Shown here: piece after piece, positions 1 through 6,367 of the stretch
How the letters are laid out: each line of letters starts with the position of its first letter
How positions within the stretch are numbered: position 1 is the stretch's first letter
Assembly: GCA_002309675.1 (NCBI GenBank)
Contig: DBXX01000092.1
Coordinates: forward strand, 17,465 to 25,547
Direction: 5' to 3'
Length of the DNA: 8,083 bases
DNA from: Lachnospiraceae bacterium UBA1201
GTDB taxonomy: Bacteria > Bacillota > Clostridia > Lachnospirales > Lachnospiraceae
Translations under genes and position numbers: made by a program
The notes under the pieces: generated by a model
What the model saw: only the letters and a program-made list of their open reading frames with translations
The model's database searches: none
Told to the model about the DNA's origin: nothing

Positions 1-201
1 CATGGTCGGAATGACCGGAATGTCTTCCGGTTTGTGGATATCCGCAGAGGATTTTACACCGAGACCTTCGCAGATTTTCCGGTAATCTTCACAGTGTGTG
101 ATCAAATGATCGAAGTTTTCTCTGCATGCGTTTAAGAACAGTTCATCTTTCGTGCAGTCATACGGGTCCTTACACGCAAACAATCTTCCCAGATAATTCA
201 T
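1..201 (-). CDS. LuxE-like acyl-protein synthetase, N-terminal part (runs off the window)
   Basis: The first 67 codons of a gene that continues beyond position 1. The translation begins MNYLGRLFACKDPYDC and ends DIPVIPTM at the window edge. Proteins of the LuxE / acyl-protein synthetase group (adenylate-forming enzymes that activate a fatty or other carboxylic acid as an acyl-AMP and pass it to a thiol) typically start with a short MNY..LF..KD.YD segment, then a helical stretch and an IPVIPT motif just before a phenylalanine-lysine pair, so the visible part fits well. The AMP-binding core is outside the window and cannot be checked. The start is supported by a purine-rich AAAGGGGGAG just upstream and an extended -10 about 60 bases further up. 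A terminator separates it from argC, so it is its own transcription unit. It could instead be a phenylacetate-CoA ligase-like protein of the same superfamily. Confidence 0.62.
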   Translation of the reverse strand, partial: MNYLGRLFACKDPYDCTKDELFLNACRENFDHLITHCEDYRKICEGLGVKSSADIHKPEDIPVIPTM

Positions 202-262
202 GTCTCCCCCTTTATCGATTCCATTATTCTTCCTTCTATCTTCACTCAGCACATCTGTATGT

Positions 263-271
263 ATTGTACCA
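263..271 (-). promoter_or_regulatory. Extended -10 promoter element for the LuxE-like gene
   Basis: The minus strand reads TGGTACAAT, a TACAAT -10 hexamer preceded by a TG dinucleotide (extended -10). It lies about 60 bases upstream of the ATG at 201 and downstream of the argC terminator, the expected place. No good -35 is visible at 16-18 bases, which extended -10 promoters tolerate. Confidence 0.5.
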
Positions 272-311
272 TACTTTCAGCGGCATTTGTGGAAAACATT
301 CCGAAAAAGCG

Positions 312-342
312 CAACAAAAAAGACCGATCGAAGGACCGGTCT
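312..342 (-). terminator. Intrinsic terminator after argC
   Basis: AGACCG and CGGTCT (321-342) form the stem of a hairpin with a GAAG-containing loop. On the minus strand it is followed at once by a run of six T (315-320). It lies about 30 bases after the argC stop codon and ends that transcript. Confidence 0.82.
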
Positions 343-372
343 GTAATTATTTTATAATATTATATTTCAGTT

Positions 373-1317
373 CTACAGGTTCAGTCCCTTCGCTTCATCA
401 CAGCCGAGCACGATATTCATGCACTGCATAGCGGCGCCGGATGCACCTTTACCCAGGTTGTCGAACTGCGACGTCAGCAGGATGCGCTCTTCATTGCCCG
501 TGATATAGATCTTAAGGCCATCGTAACCGGACAGCTGGTTACCGGAGATAAAGCCGGTCGATGCGATCTCGTCGTCGGCATCCGCAACCGTGATGAACTT
601 CTGATCTTTGTAGAATTCCTTAAAGAACTCGCGTACACTGTCAACAGTCGCACCCTTCAGCATATCGGTGTAAAGCGGTACGGTAACGACCATTCCGCTG
701 TAGTAGTCGTCCACGATCGGAGAGAACAACGGTGTACGGGTGAGCCCTGCGATCTTCTTCATCTCTTTCAGGTGCTTGTGCTGCTGCGTGAGCGCATATT
801 CACGCGGCGCGAACAGGTCCTGTGTCTTATCTTCCGCTTCATAAGCAGCGATCATTTTCTTTCCGCCGCCTGAGTACCCGGTCAGGGAGAATGCGCTTAC
901 GGGGTAGTCCGCAGGCATGAGTCCGCCTGCGACCATCGGGTATACGAGGGAAATGAATCCGGTCGCGTGACAGCCGGGCACAGCGATACGCTTTCCGTTC
1001 TTAATAGCGCTGCGATGATCGTTCGAAAGCTCCGGGAAACCATAGGCCCAGCCTTCATTCGTACGATGCGCAGTCGATGTATCGATGATGACTACGTGAT
1101 CATTTTCCACGAGGGAAACCGATTCCATCGCAGCCGCATCGGGCAGGCAGAGGAAGGTTATGTCAGAAGCGTTGATCAGGCGCTTTCTTTCCTCGGGATC
1201 CTTTCTGAGTTCTGCGCTGATGGACAGCAGTTCGATATCGTCTCTCCTTGAAAATCTCTCATGGATCCGAAGTCCGGTAGTTCCTTCGCTTCCGTCGATA
1301 AATACTTTCGTCTTCAT
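373..1317 (-). CDS. argC: N-acetyl-gamma-glutamyl-phosphate reductase, type 2
   Basis: Cytoplasmic enzyme of arginine synthesis. It reduces N-acetylglutamyl-5-phosphate to N-acetylglutamate semialdehyde with NADPH. The 314-residue product matches the shorter type-2 ArgC form. Visible signs are the N-terminal nucleotide-binding segment DGSEGTTGLRIHERF (residues 8-22), the catalytic cysteine in AVPGCHATGF (Cys116), the glycine-rich GYSGGGK (147-153) and the C-terminal DNLGKGASGAAMQ (286-298). The open frame extends to 1389, but the start is placed at 1317: AAGGAGACAAGAT precedes this ATG, and the promoter at 1388-1416 would start transcription downstream of the longer frame's ATG. The gene stands alone between its own promoter and terminator. 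No argJ, argB or argD is in view, so the rest of the pathway must be elsewhere. Confidence 0.95.
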   Translation of the reverse strand: MKTKVFIDGSEGTTGLRIHERFSRRDDIELLSISAELRKDPEERKRLINASDITFLCLPDAAAMESVSLVENDHVVIIDTSTAHRTNEGWAYGFPELSNDHRSAIKNGKRIAVPGCHATGFISLVYPMVAGGLMPADYPVSAFSLTGYSGGGKKMIAAYEAEDKTQDLFAPREYALTQQHKHLKEMKKIAGLTRTPLFSPIVDDYYSGMVVTVPLYTDMLKGATVDSVREFFKEFYKDQKFITVADADDEIASTGFISGNQLSGYDGLKIYITGNEERILLTSQFDNLGKGASGAAMQCMNIVLGCDEAKGLNL

Positions 1318-1387
1318 ATCTTGTCTCCTTATTCTTTCGATGTATGAAATCCGCTCCTGATCGGTGCGGCTTTTTGGCACTCCATGC

Positions 1388-1416
1388 ATTGTATCATATG
1401 TCGATCATTCATGCAA
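1388..1416 (-). promoter_or_regulatory. argC promoter (-35, 17-base spacer, extended -10)
   Basis: On the minus strand TTGCAT (-35, 1411-1416) and TACAAT (-10, 1388-1393) are separated by exactly 17 bases, with TG one base before the -10. Transcription should start near 1381, leaving a leader of about 65 bases before the argC ATG at 1317. The spacer contains TGAAT, half of an ARG-box-like site, but no matching second half. A short IR (TGCAT/ATGCA) flanks the elements. Regulation by ArgR is possible but not shown. Confidence 0.75.
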
Positions 1417-1434
1417 GGTTTCGCCGCTCTCCGG

Positions 1435-2580
1435 TCATTTTCCGGATCCGTCTGCCCCTTCCGAAGACTTTTTAAAGATGCGGGAAGGCAGTTTCAGAAG
1501 GTAGGCTACGACTGCAGCGCATACCACTCCGATCAGCAATTCCTCCAAAAACAGTAGCGGTATCTCGCGGTTCAAAAGTGCCCTGCCGCTCGTTTTATAG
1601 CGTTCTATCCTTCGCTCGGTAATCTGTAGGATGACCACATGGTGTACCAAAAAATAAATGTAGGAATATTTACAAAGGAAAATGACCGCCTTCATGGGCT
1701 TCTTCGCCTTTTCAAACGCAGGCTCCAGATGCAGGAATACCAGATAGATCGCGAGGTTCAACAGCACGATGGAAATACTGATCTCCAACGGAAGCTTAAC
1801 CGGGCAAAAGATGAAAGTCAGAACAACGGCCAATGCGGGCCAGAATGTCCAGCGCGGAGTCTCCTTGATGACCAACGCCAGGAACATGCCCAGAATGAAG
1901 TCGTAGATCTTTACAAAGAAATTGCAGAACGGGACATCGGCCATGATACGGAACAACGGGATCTTACTGTAGAACGTCACGATCAGGAGCAGGTAGGCCG
2001 TCGAGATCCCAAGTGTCAACCACTTATTCTTAAGCATCGCCTTACGCAAGAGCGGAAACAAGAAGTACATAAGAACCAGGCATCCGAGAAACCATTCGCC
2101 GATTCCATACATCAGCTGCGTGTCACCGAAGTACCGCGAATAAGCATTTCCGCCCATGAATGTCATCATATAGGTATCCAGGCCGAACAGCATCGCAAAC
2201 GGACGCAGGATCGTCATGCGCTTCGGTAAAAGCGCGCCGATACTGTGTCCGCGATGGATCTGGATAAATACCAGGAATAAAAAGTACAGGATATTTACGA
2301 GGTAATACGGGATCAGGATCTTTATCAGACGATGCTTATAAAAATCACGTGTTTTGAATGTGTCCTTTTGCGAAGAAAGCATCAGGCCTGCGCCGGACAG
2401 CATGAAGAATATACCGACTCCGACGGTTGCTATATGCATGTTTTTATTCTCGAAATACGGTTGTAACGAATCATACGCGCGTGCCCCGGTAGAATACAAA
2501 GCGACCAACATATGATAAAAAACGATGAATAGCATGGATATAACACGCAGGACATCCATGTAGCAGTATTTTTTCTTCAA
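1435..2580 (-). CDS. Membrane acyltransferase, acyltransferase-3 family
   Basis: Integral membrane protein of about 381 residues, like OafA/WecH-type O-acyltransferases that add acetyl or other acyl groups to cell-surface sugars. The N-terminus has the family signature: D9, R12 and H23 in DVLRVISMLFIVFYH, the histidine in the first membrane helix being the conserved one. About ten hydrophobic segments follow, including GVGIFFMLSGAGLML near residue 55, and the protein ends in a basic, polar tail. The open frame reaches an ATG at 2643, but that ATG overlaps a TATAAT and has no ribosome site. The TTG at 2580 has AAAGGGG six bases upstream and gives an N-terminus of MKKKYCYMDVLR. An internal ATG at 2559 is the alternative start. 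The substrate cannot be told: no glycosyltransferase or polymer genes are adjacent. Confidence 0.85.
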   Translation of the reverse strand: MKKKYCYMDVLRVISMLFIVFYHMLVALYSTGARAYDSLQPYFENKNMHIATVGVGIFFMLSGAGLMLSSQKDTFKTRDFYKHRLIKILIPYYLVNILYFLFLVFIQIHRGHSIGALLPKRMTILRPFAMLFGLDTYMMTFMGGNAYSRYFGDTQLMYGIGEWFLGCLVLMYFLFPLLRKAMLKNKWLTLGISTAYLLLIVTFYSKIPLFRIMADVPFCNFFVKIYDFILGMFLALVIKETPRWTFWPALAVVLTFIFCPVKLPLEISISIVLLNLAIYLVFLHLEPAFEKAKKPMKAVIFLCKYSYIYFLVHHVVILQITERRIERYKTSGRALLNREIPLLFLEELLIGVVCAAVVAYLLKLPSRIFKKSSEGADGSGK

Positions 2581-2586
2581 GGCAGG

Positions 2587-2593
2587 CCCCTTT
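2587..2593 (-). promoter_or_regulatory. Ribosome binding site deciding the TTG start of the acyltransferase
   Basis: AAAGGGG on the minus strand, six bases before TTG at 2580. No comparable site stands before the ATG at 2643 or the ATG at 2559, so this site argues for the TTG start. Confidence 0.55.
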
Positions 2594-2641
2594 CTAACGA
2601 GCTGTTCGCATGATCCGATGGCTATAACGCCACCACTACTC

Positions 2642-2647
2642 ATTATA
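2642..2647 (-). promoter_or_regulatory. Likely -10 element of the acyltransferase gene
   Basis: A perfect TATAAT on the minus strand, about 60 bases upstream of the TTG start. It overlaps the ATG of the longest open frame. No good -35 is visible at 16-18 bases and there is no TG extension, so the promoter call rests mainly on the hexamer and its position. Confidence 0.4.
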
Positions 2648-2718
2648 ATGCAAAACCGCAGATTTTGCTATACCCGTTTTAGTTACGCATTATCATGCGA
2701 CGTATCTCGTCTGCCACA

Positions 2719-2742
2719 GGCCGGGGACATATATCCCCGGCC
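2719..2742 (-). terminator. GC-rich hairpin after the HIRAN gene, without a T-run
   Basis: A perfect 9-base-pair stem, GGCCGGGGA with TCCCCGGCC, closes a six-base loop and begins about 12 bases after the HIRAN stop codon. The position suits a terminator, but neither strand has a T-run after it. It may act as a weak or factor-assisted terminator, or as a 3' stabiliser of the message. Confidence 0.5.
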
Positions 2743-2754
2743 CGGATCCGTGCC

Positions 2755-3060
2755 TCAGTTCTCCTCTTTCTCGCACAGCTCGCAAACTACGCCTTTGGAA
2801 GTCTTATACAGGACTTTTCCTTTGGCTTTCTTCCCGATCTTGTCATACAGACGTCCGGCACTCATGCTGTCGCCCAGAACCGTATATGTGCTGTTTGCGA
2901 CATAGCCTATCTTTCCCATGCCTTTCATCTTAACCAGGATCGCCTCTTTGTCGTAGTCATTATCGGGCTCTTTCTCCAGCTTAACTTTCATTCCTCTCTT
3001 CAGAAAATCAATGCCGAAGTAGTGCTGCATACCTGTGATAGTAAAATAGATCTTTTTCAT
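2755..3060 (-). CDS. Standalone HIRAN-domain protein
   Basis: A 101-residue protein that is almost entirely one HIRAN domain. HIRAN is known as an OB-like fold in HLTF/Rad5-type helicases that binds single-stranded 3' DNA ends; bacterial standalone versions are common but of unknown role. The family core is clear: FTITGMQHYFG (6-16), a VKLEKEPDNDYDKEAI stretch (26-41, the EPDN.YD.EAI motif) and KIGYVANS (50-57). The C-terminal part SAGRLYDKIG followed by a beta-rich VLY..SKGVVCEL resembles other clostridial single-domain versions. It starts at ATG 3060 after AAAGGAG. It lies 21 bases after the lipoprotein gene with no terminator or promoter between, so the two are probably co-transcribed. No helicase or nuclease gene is adjacent. 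It has no signal peptide and should be cytoplasmic. Confidence 0.85.
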   Translation of the reverse strand: MKKIYFTITGMQHYFGIDFLKRGMKVKLEKEPDNDYDKEAILVKMKGMGKIGYVANSTYTVLGDSMSAGRLYDKIGKKAKGKVLYKTSKGVVCELCEKEEN

Positions 3061-3081
3061 GATTAGTCTCCTTTCTGATGT

Positions 3082-4458
3082 TCAGTTATCGTCTCTGCGT
3101 CCGGAAACGTAGAGCTTCACGCTGGAAAATGTTCCGTACGCATTCATTTGCTTCGTGATACTCGCGCCGGGTTTGAGTTCGAAATCATCGTCCGAGAAAT
3201 AGGTCGTGTCGCTGCGCATGACATTTCCGTCTGCATCAAAGAACAATGCGTAAGCTTCGACGAATTCGGCCGGTTTGCTGCCCTTATTCGTAATGGTAAC
3301 GATCGCGTTTTTCTCGTTCGTCGTATATTCGACGTTCAGATCCCCGATCACCGGGCTGTAGTAAAGATCGGTTGCATACTCCATGGTGTAGTCCACATGG
3401 TCGATGCCGTCAACGTGGCTGAAGTAGCAGCCGGCGAGGGACTCTTCGCCCACTCCGAGTACTGTGATCTGTCCGTTGGCAGCGCCGATCACATTTCCCG
3501 CTGCATCGTAGGCCTTCATATTGACATTGATGCCGACGGCCTTCTCACTGTTGTTTTGGATCGCCAGGTAATACATCGTATCACCGATGATATTCTGATA
3601 CTTATACTCCGTTACGGCAAAATCGCTATCCGACACTTCGGAAACCACCTCGGATGCCTCTCCGTCGGACCGTCCGGTCAGGTAACATTCAACATGATCG
3701 AAGTTTTCATAAGCGTCGAGCTGCTCTGCGATCGATGCGCCGGGTTTGATCTCAAAATCTTTATCCGTCAAATAGCCGGTCGTGTAGGAAACGATGTTGC
3801 CTTCCGCGTCGAAGAATAAGGCGTAGGCCTCTACAAACTGTGCATTGATCGAACCCTTATTCGTGGCAACGATCGTGAGGTTGCGATCGTTGATGGTCTG
3901 CTCCATGGCGATATTGTTAATGACCGGCAGGTAGTAAGGGGACGTGTCGTAGGTCAACTTACAATCCACACTGTCGGGAGCACTCACATCGTGGAAATAA
4001 AACGACATAATGCTCGTCTCGCCGGGCGCTAAAACATGGATTCTGCTGTCATTTACCCCAAGTACAGCGCCGGCTGCGTCCTTCGCGCTCGCCTCACCTT
4101 TCACTTCAACGGTGGCTGCAGAATTGTTTTTAACAATGCAGAAATACAGGGTGTCTCCGAGGATGTTCGTGTAAATGTAGCCCTTCTTCTCGAACTGTGT
4201 GTCGGTCACCGAAACTGCTGGTGCAGGCGTTTCCGTCGCTCCGACCTGCTCACTGCTGCTTATGCCCGGCTTTTGACCCGGAAGAACTGAACCGCTTTCG
4301 TTGTTACCGGCATTTGTATTCCCGGTCCGGTTATCATTTACCACTACACTCGCCGGCTGATCATTCTGCGCCTGTTTTGTATTCTTCCGATCTTCAACCG
4401 GAGCGCAGCCGGCCAATACTAATACTGCAATCGCAGTTGTAAATAGTCTCTTCTTCAT
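3082..4458 (-). CDS. Lipoprotein with two copies of a FxLYD-like double module
   Basis: A 458-residue exported protein. It begins MKKRLFTTAIAVLVLAGC, a lipoprotein signal with a LAGC lipobox (Cys18). A disordered linker rich in N, Q, S and T follows (about 19-88). The rest is two copies of one unit, about residues 93-267 and 284-458, offset by exactly 191 residues with no gaps: NILGDT/NIIGDT, TNKGS/TNKGS, FVEAYALFFDAEGN/FVEAYALFFDADGN and KPGASI in both. Each unit has two beta-rich halves that look like FxLYD-type immunoglobulin-like domains (NNS...V.G near the start, VEAYALFFDA.G..V...T in the second half). The protein should sit on the outer face of the membrane. Its binding partner is unknown. 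AGGGAGG precedes ATG 4458. It is the first gene of a pair with the HIRAN gene. Confidence 0.85.
   Translation of the reverse strand: MKKRLFTTAIAVLVLAGCAPVEDRKNTKQAQNDQPASVVVNDNRTGNTNAGNNESGSVLPGQKPGISSSEQVGATETPAPAVSVTDTQFEKKGYIYTNILGDTLYFCIVKNNSAATVEVKGEASAKDAAGAVLGVNDSRIHVLAPGETSIMSFYFHDVSAPDSVDCKLTYDTSPYYLPVINNIAMEQTINDRNLTIVATNKGSINAQFVEAYALFFDAEGNIVSYTTGYLTDKDFEIKPGASIAEQLDAYENFDHVECYLTGRSDGEASEVVSEVSDSDFAVTEYKYQNIIGDTMYYLAIQNNSEKAVGINVNMKAYDAAGNVIGAANGQITVLGVGEESLAGCYFSHVDGIDHVDYTMEYATDLYYSPVIGDLNVEYTTNEKNAIVTITNKGSKPAEFVEAYALFFDADGNVMRSDTTYFSDDDFELKPGASITKQMNAYGTFSSVKLYVSGRRDDN
3085..3609 (-). repeat. Internal repeat copy 2 in the lipoprotein gene
   Basis: Codes for residues 284-458, the C-terminal copy of the unit. 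It keeps the GDT.YY..I.NNS and FVEAYALFFDADGN blocks of copy 1. It lacks the cysteines of copy 1 at residues 106, 166 and 258 but has one at 344. Confidence 0.8.
3658..4182 (-). repeat. Internal repeat copy 1 in the lipoprotein gene
   Basis: Codes for residues 93-267. It matches copy 2 at protein level with a fixed offset of 191 residues. The DNA of the two copies has clearly diverged, so the duplication is old and the fold is under selection. Confidence 0.8.
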
Positions 4459-4769
4459 AGATACGATCCTCCCTAATTCTAATTAGTTTTCATAGCGTCT
4501 TCCGTCTTCCATTCCGGGTATTTCGATCCCCTCTCCCGGCAGGAACATCACGAAGACTGTGATAAGGTCTTCCGCCTTATGATCATAGTGTAACGAATCA
4601 TGAGTCCCATAAAAATGACATTTTGTACGGACATTTCCACAAATAATGTAAAAAGGCGCTTTAAAAGCGCCTTTTTCATACTATCATTCAATATAAGACT
4701 AATCCCGGTCTTTTGTATCATCGATCTGCAGGATCTCCTTTCTCCTAAGGCATGACAGCCTTTATGTAT
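4459..4769. other. Intergenic region before the lipoprotein gene, with structured leader
   Basis: This 311-base gap holds no confident gene. Besides the terminator at 4650-4676 it carries a possible -10, TATGAT (minus, 4582-4587), without a good -35. Several small hairpins would fall in the lipoprotein leader: GAAGAC/GTCTTC (4552-4572), a mutually exclusive ATAAGG/CCTTAT (4562-4580) and CCGGG/CCCGG (4514-4539). A short palindrome, CTAATTCTAATTAG (4473-4486), lies just before the ribosome site. One minus-strand frame is open without a start codon from 4680 to 4483 and ends 24 bases before the lipoprotein ATG; it may be a gene remnant. The hairpins do not match a riboswitch class that I recognise. 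Confidence 0.5.
4650..4676 (-). terminator. Terminator of the acetyltransferase-methyltransferase unit
   Basis: AAAAAGGCGCTT and AAGCGCCTTTTT form a nearly perfect inverted repeat with a three-base loop, followed on the minus strand by T-rich sequence. It lies about 95 bases after the methyltransferase stop. The A/T flanks are symmetrical, so it could work in both directions, but no plus-strand gene needs it. Confidence 0.85.
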
Positions 4770-5414
4770 TCAGATCTTTCTTGCACAAACCTTGAAGAGA
4801 GGCTTTGACTTTTGGTACCGGGTCATGATCTCTTCATTCAAATACTCGAACTCAAAATCTCCGAAAAAGCGGCGGACATCGTCCTCATCGAAGAAACGCT
4901 TGATCTCCTTTCCCTCCATTTCGAAAACGTGCCTCTCGACCTCAGGTCCCTGCCCTGCTCCATGTGCCACATCCTTCACCGAGTTCACGCGAAAGATCAG
5001 ATGTCCGCCGGGCATGAGGATGCGCCGAATCTCGGAAACGATAGCCTTCGTGTCCTCTTCATCAAAATAATGGAGGCACAGGTCCGCGATGATCACTTCG
5101 AACGAAGCGTCCTCGAACGGTATGCCATCCAGCATATTAAAGCATATGGCATCCTTCACTTCCGGAAAATTCTTCTTGATGTTGTTTATGGCGTTTTGCG
5201 ACTGGTCGCAGGAAATGACTTCCTTCCCCTTTTCGATCAGATACTTCGTGTCATTACCGCTTCCGCAGCCCAGGTCCAATATGGGCTTCTTGCAGTTCAT
5301 GATCATCTCATCAAAACTCTCCAACCAGTCATCGTACATGATGTTCTCTCTTTTGTACTCCCGGTGTGCATTGTCCCAGTAGCGAAGAGAACTCTCTCTG
5401 GAAATCTTTGACAT
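4770..5414 (-). CDS. Class I SAM-dependent methyltransferase
   Basis: A 214-residue soluble methyltransferase. Motif I is PILDLGCGSG (44-53), the S-adenosylmethionine loop. The acidic residue at the end of strand beta-2 is D70 in EVISCDQS. A motif-IV-like strand VIIADLCLHYF (107-117) and the LMPGGHLIFRV segment (133-143) complete the Methyltransf_11/25-type fold. A conserved-looking HVFEMEGKEIKRFF region (162-175) may be part of the substrate lid. The length is normal for a small-molecule methyltransferase, but the substrate is unknown. GGGAGGG precedes ATG 5414. It lies 26 bases downstream of the acetyltransferase and shares its promoter and terminator, which suggests linked modification or detoxification roles (inference). 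Confidence 0.88.
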   Translation of the reverse strand: MSKISRESSLRYWDNAHREYKRENIMYDDWLESFDEMIMNCKKPILDLGCGSGNDTKYLIEKGKEVISCDQSQNAINNIKKNFPEVKDAICFNMLDGIPFEDASFEVIIADLCLHYFDEEDTKAIVSEIRRILMPGGHLIFRVNSVKDVAHGAGQGPEVERHVFEMEGKEIKRFFDEDDVRRFFGDFEFEYLNEEIMTRYQKSKPLFKVCARKI

Positions 5415-5440
5415 GTTTTATCCCTCCCTGAATTAAATAA

Positions 5441-6364
5441 TTACTTATTTTCTTTCCGATAATGCTCGAGCACGTGGACTCCCTGGTAGCCGATCTTTTT
5501 GTAGAATTCGTTCCCGCCACCGGTCATGATCTCAGCGCCAAGCGGACGCAATGTGCGGACATGCTGCGAAAGGGCAGCCGCCGCCAGACCTTTGTGCTGG
5601 ACGCGCGGCACGGAACACAGCGGCTCCATGTACGCCAGATGGTTCTCCGGAACCCACCACATACCGGAAAAGCAAACGTATTCGTCCGCCTCATCCGCGA
5701 TGATCACGGTGTAATCGTAGGTCGAATGCGGTGACGGCGCTATCGTGGCTCCCAGCACATTCTGATACAATTCATGCGGGCTCAGGCCTCCGTTCTTCGT
5801 CGGAACCTCCCAGTTTACAAACGGTCCGTACTCGTTGCTGTTAAATCCTTCCCACAGGCACTTCGCGACCTTCAGCGGATCCGAAGTTCTGGATTCTACA
5901 AAATGATAACCTTCCGGCAGCGGATAATCGAGATCCCCGGTCCGAAAATCAAAGACCCTGTCGGTCTCATCGTAGATCTTCTGATATCCGCGCCGCTTAA
6001 CTTCCTCGATCAACGCCTTCTGCCCCGCCGAAAAGATCAGCTCCTGCGGATCCTCAAATTTCGGAAACATGGTCTCCGCGTAGTCGATCATATCCTTTGC
6101 CAAAAACTCATATCCCGGCCGCAGCACAAAGAAAAGCTCCGTGACCGAAGACTCATAAAACACAAACGCCACGGGAAGATCTCCATCCAGCCAGAAGCGG
6201 TTCAGCCGCACATAATCCTTATCATGCCACGGCGAAGTGACCGCATACTCAAAAAACGGCGCCGCCGGCCCGTTGCTCTCCTCATGGTTATATACATCCG
6301 TCATCAGCTTCCAGACCAGATCGATATCCGTCAGGATCTGGAACTGCTTGGTTTTGATATTCAT
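5441..6364 (-). CDS. GNAT-family N-acetyltransferase, two-domain form
   Basis: A 307-residue cytoplasmic protein. The C-terminal half is a GNAT domain: strand AYMEPLCSVPRVQHKGLAAA (244-263) contains the acetyl-CoA pyrophosphate loop Q256-x-x-G-x-A, and TGGGNEFYKKIGYQ (281-294) is the usual end-of-domain block. The N-terminal half (about 1-140) also has GNAT-like features, such as LDGDLPVAFVFY and a YQKI..ETDRVFDF segment, but no clear CoA loop, so it is probably a degenerate second domain. The start at ATG 6364 has GAGGAGATGAAAG upstream and a promoter at 6401-6429. It is the first gene of a unit with the methyltransferase. The substrate is unknown; double-GNAT proteins include antibiotic and small-molecule acetylases. 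Confidence 0.87.
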   Translation of the reverse strand: MNIKTKQFQILTDIDLVWKLMTDVYNHEESNGPAAPFFEYAVTSPWHDKDYVRLNRFWLDGDLPVAFVFYESSVTELFFVLRPGYEFLAKDMIDYAETMFPKFEDPQELIFSAGQKALIEEVKRRGYQKIYDETDRVFDFRTGDLDYPLPEGYHFVESRTSDPLKVAKCLWEGFNSNEYGPFVNWEVPTKNGGLSPHELYQNVLGATIAPSPHSTYDYTVIIADEADEYVCFSGMWWVPENHLAYMEPLCSVPRVQHKGLAAAALSQHVRTLRPLGAEIMTGGGNEFYKKIGYQGVHVLEHYRKENK

Positions 6365-6367
6365 CTT

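Noticed and set aside
1351..1375. A plus-strand hairpin CCGC/GCGG followed by a T-run, resembling a terminator
   Set aside because: The stem has only four pairs, and no plus-strand gene ends there. It lies in the argC leader.
1318..1389. A 24-residue N-terminal extension of argC from an ATG at 1389
   Set aside because: The ATG lies within the -10 element of the argC promoter and has no ribosome site. The family N-terminus begins at the ATG at 1317.
1639..2229. A 196-codon plus-strand open frame
   Set aside because: It lies wholly antisense to the membrane acyltransferase, whose family motifs are clear. The translation is an arginine/glutamine-rich mixture with no recognisable domain.
3148..3819. 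A 223-codon plus-strand open frame
   Set aside because: It is antisense to the lipoprotein gene, which has a lipobox and internal repeats on the minus strand.
4548..4721. A 57-residue minus-strand frame starting at ATG 4721 with AAAGGAG upstream
   Set aside because: The ribosome site is about 13 bases from the ATG, too far, and the frame runs through the terminator at 4650-4676. The translation has no recognisable feature.
4812..5411. A 199-codon plus-strand open frame
   Set aside because: It is antisense to the methyltransferase, which has a clear motif I.
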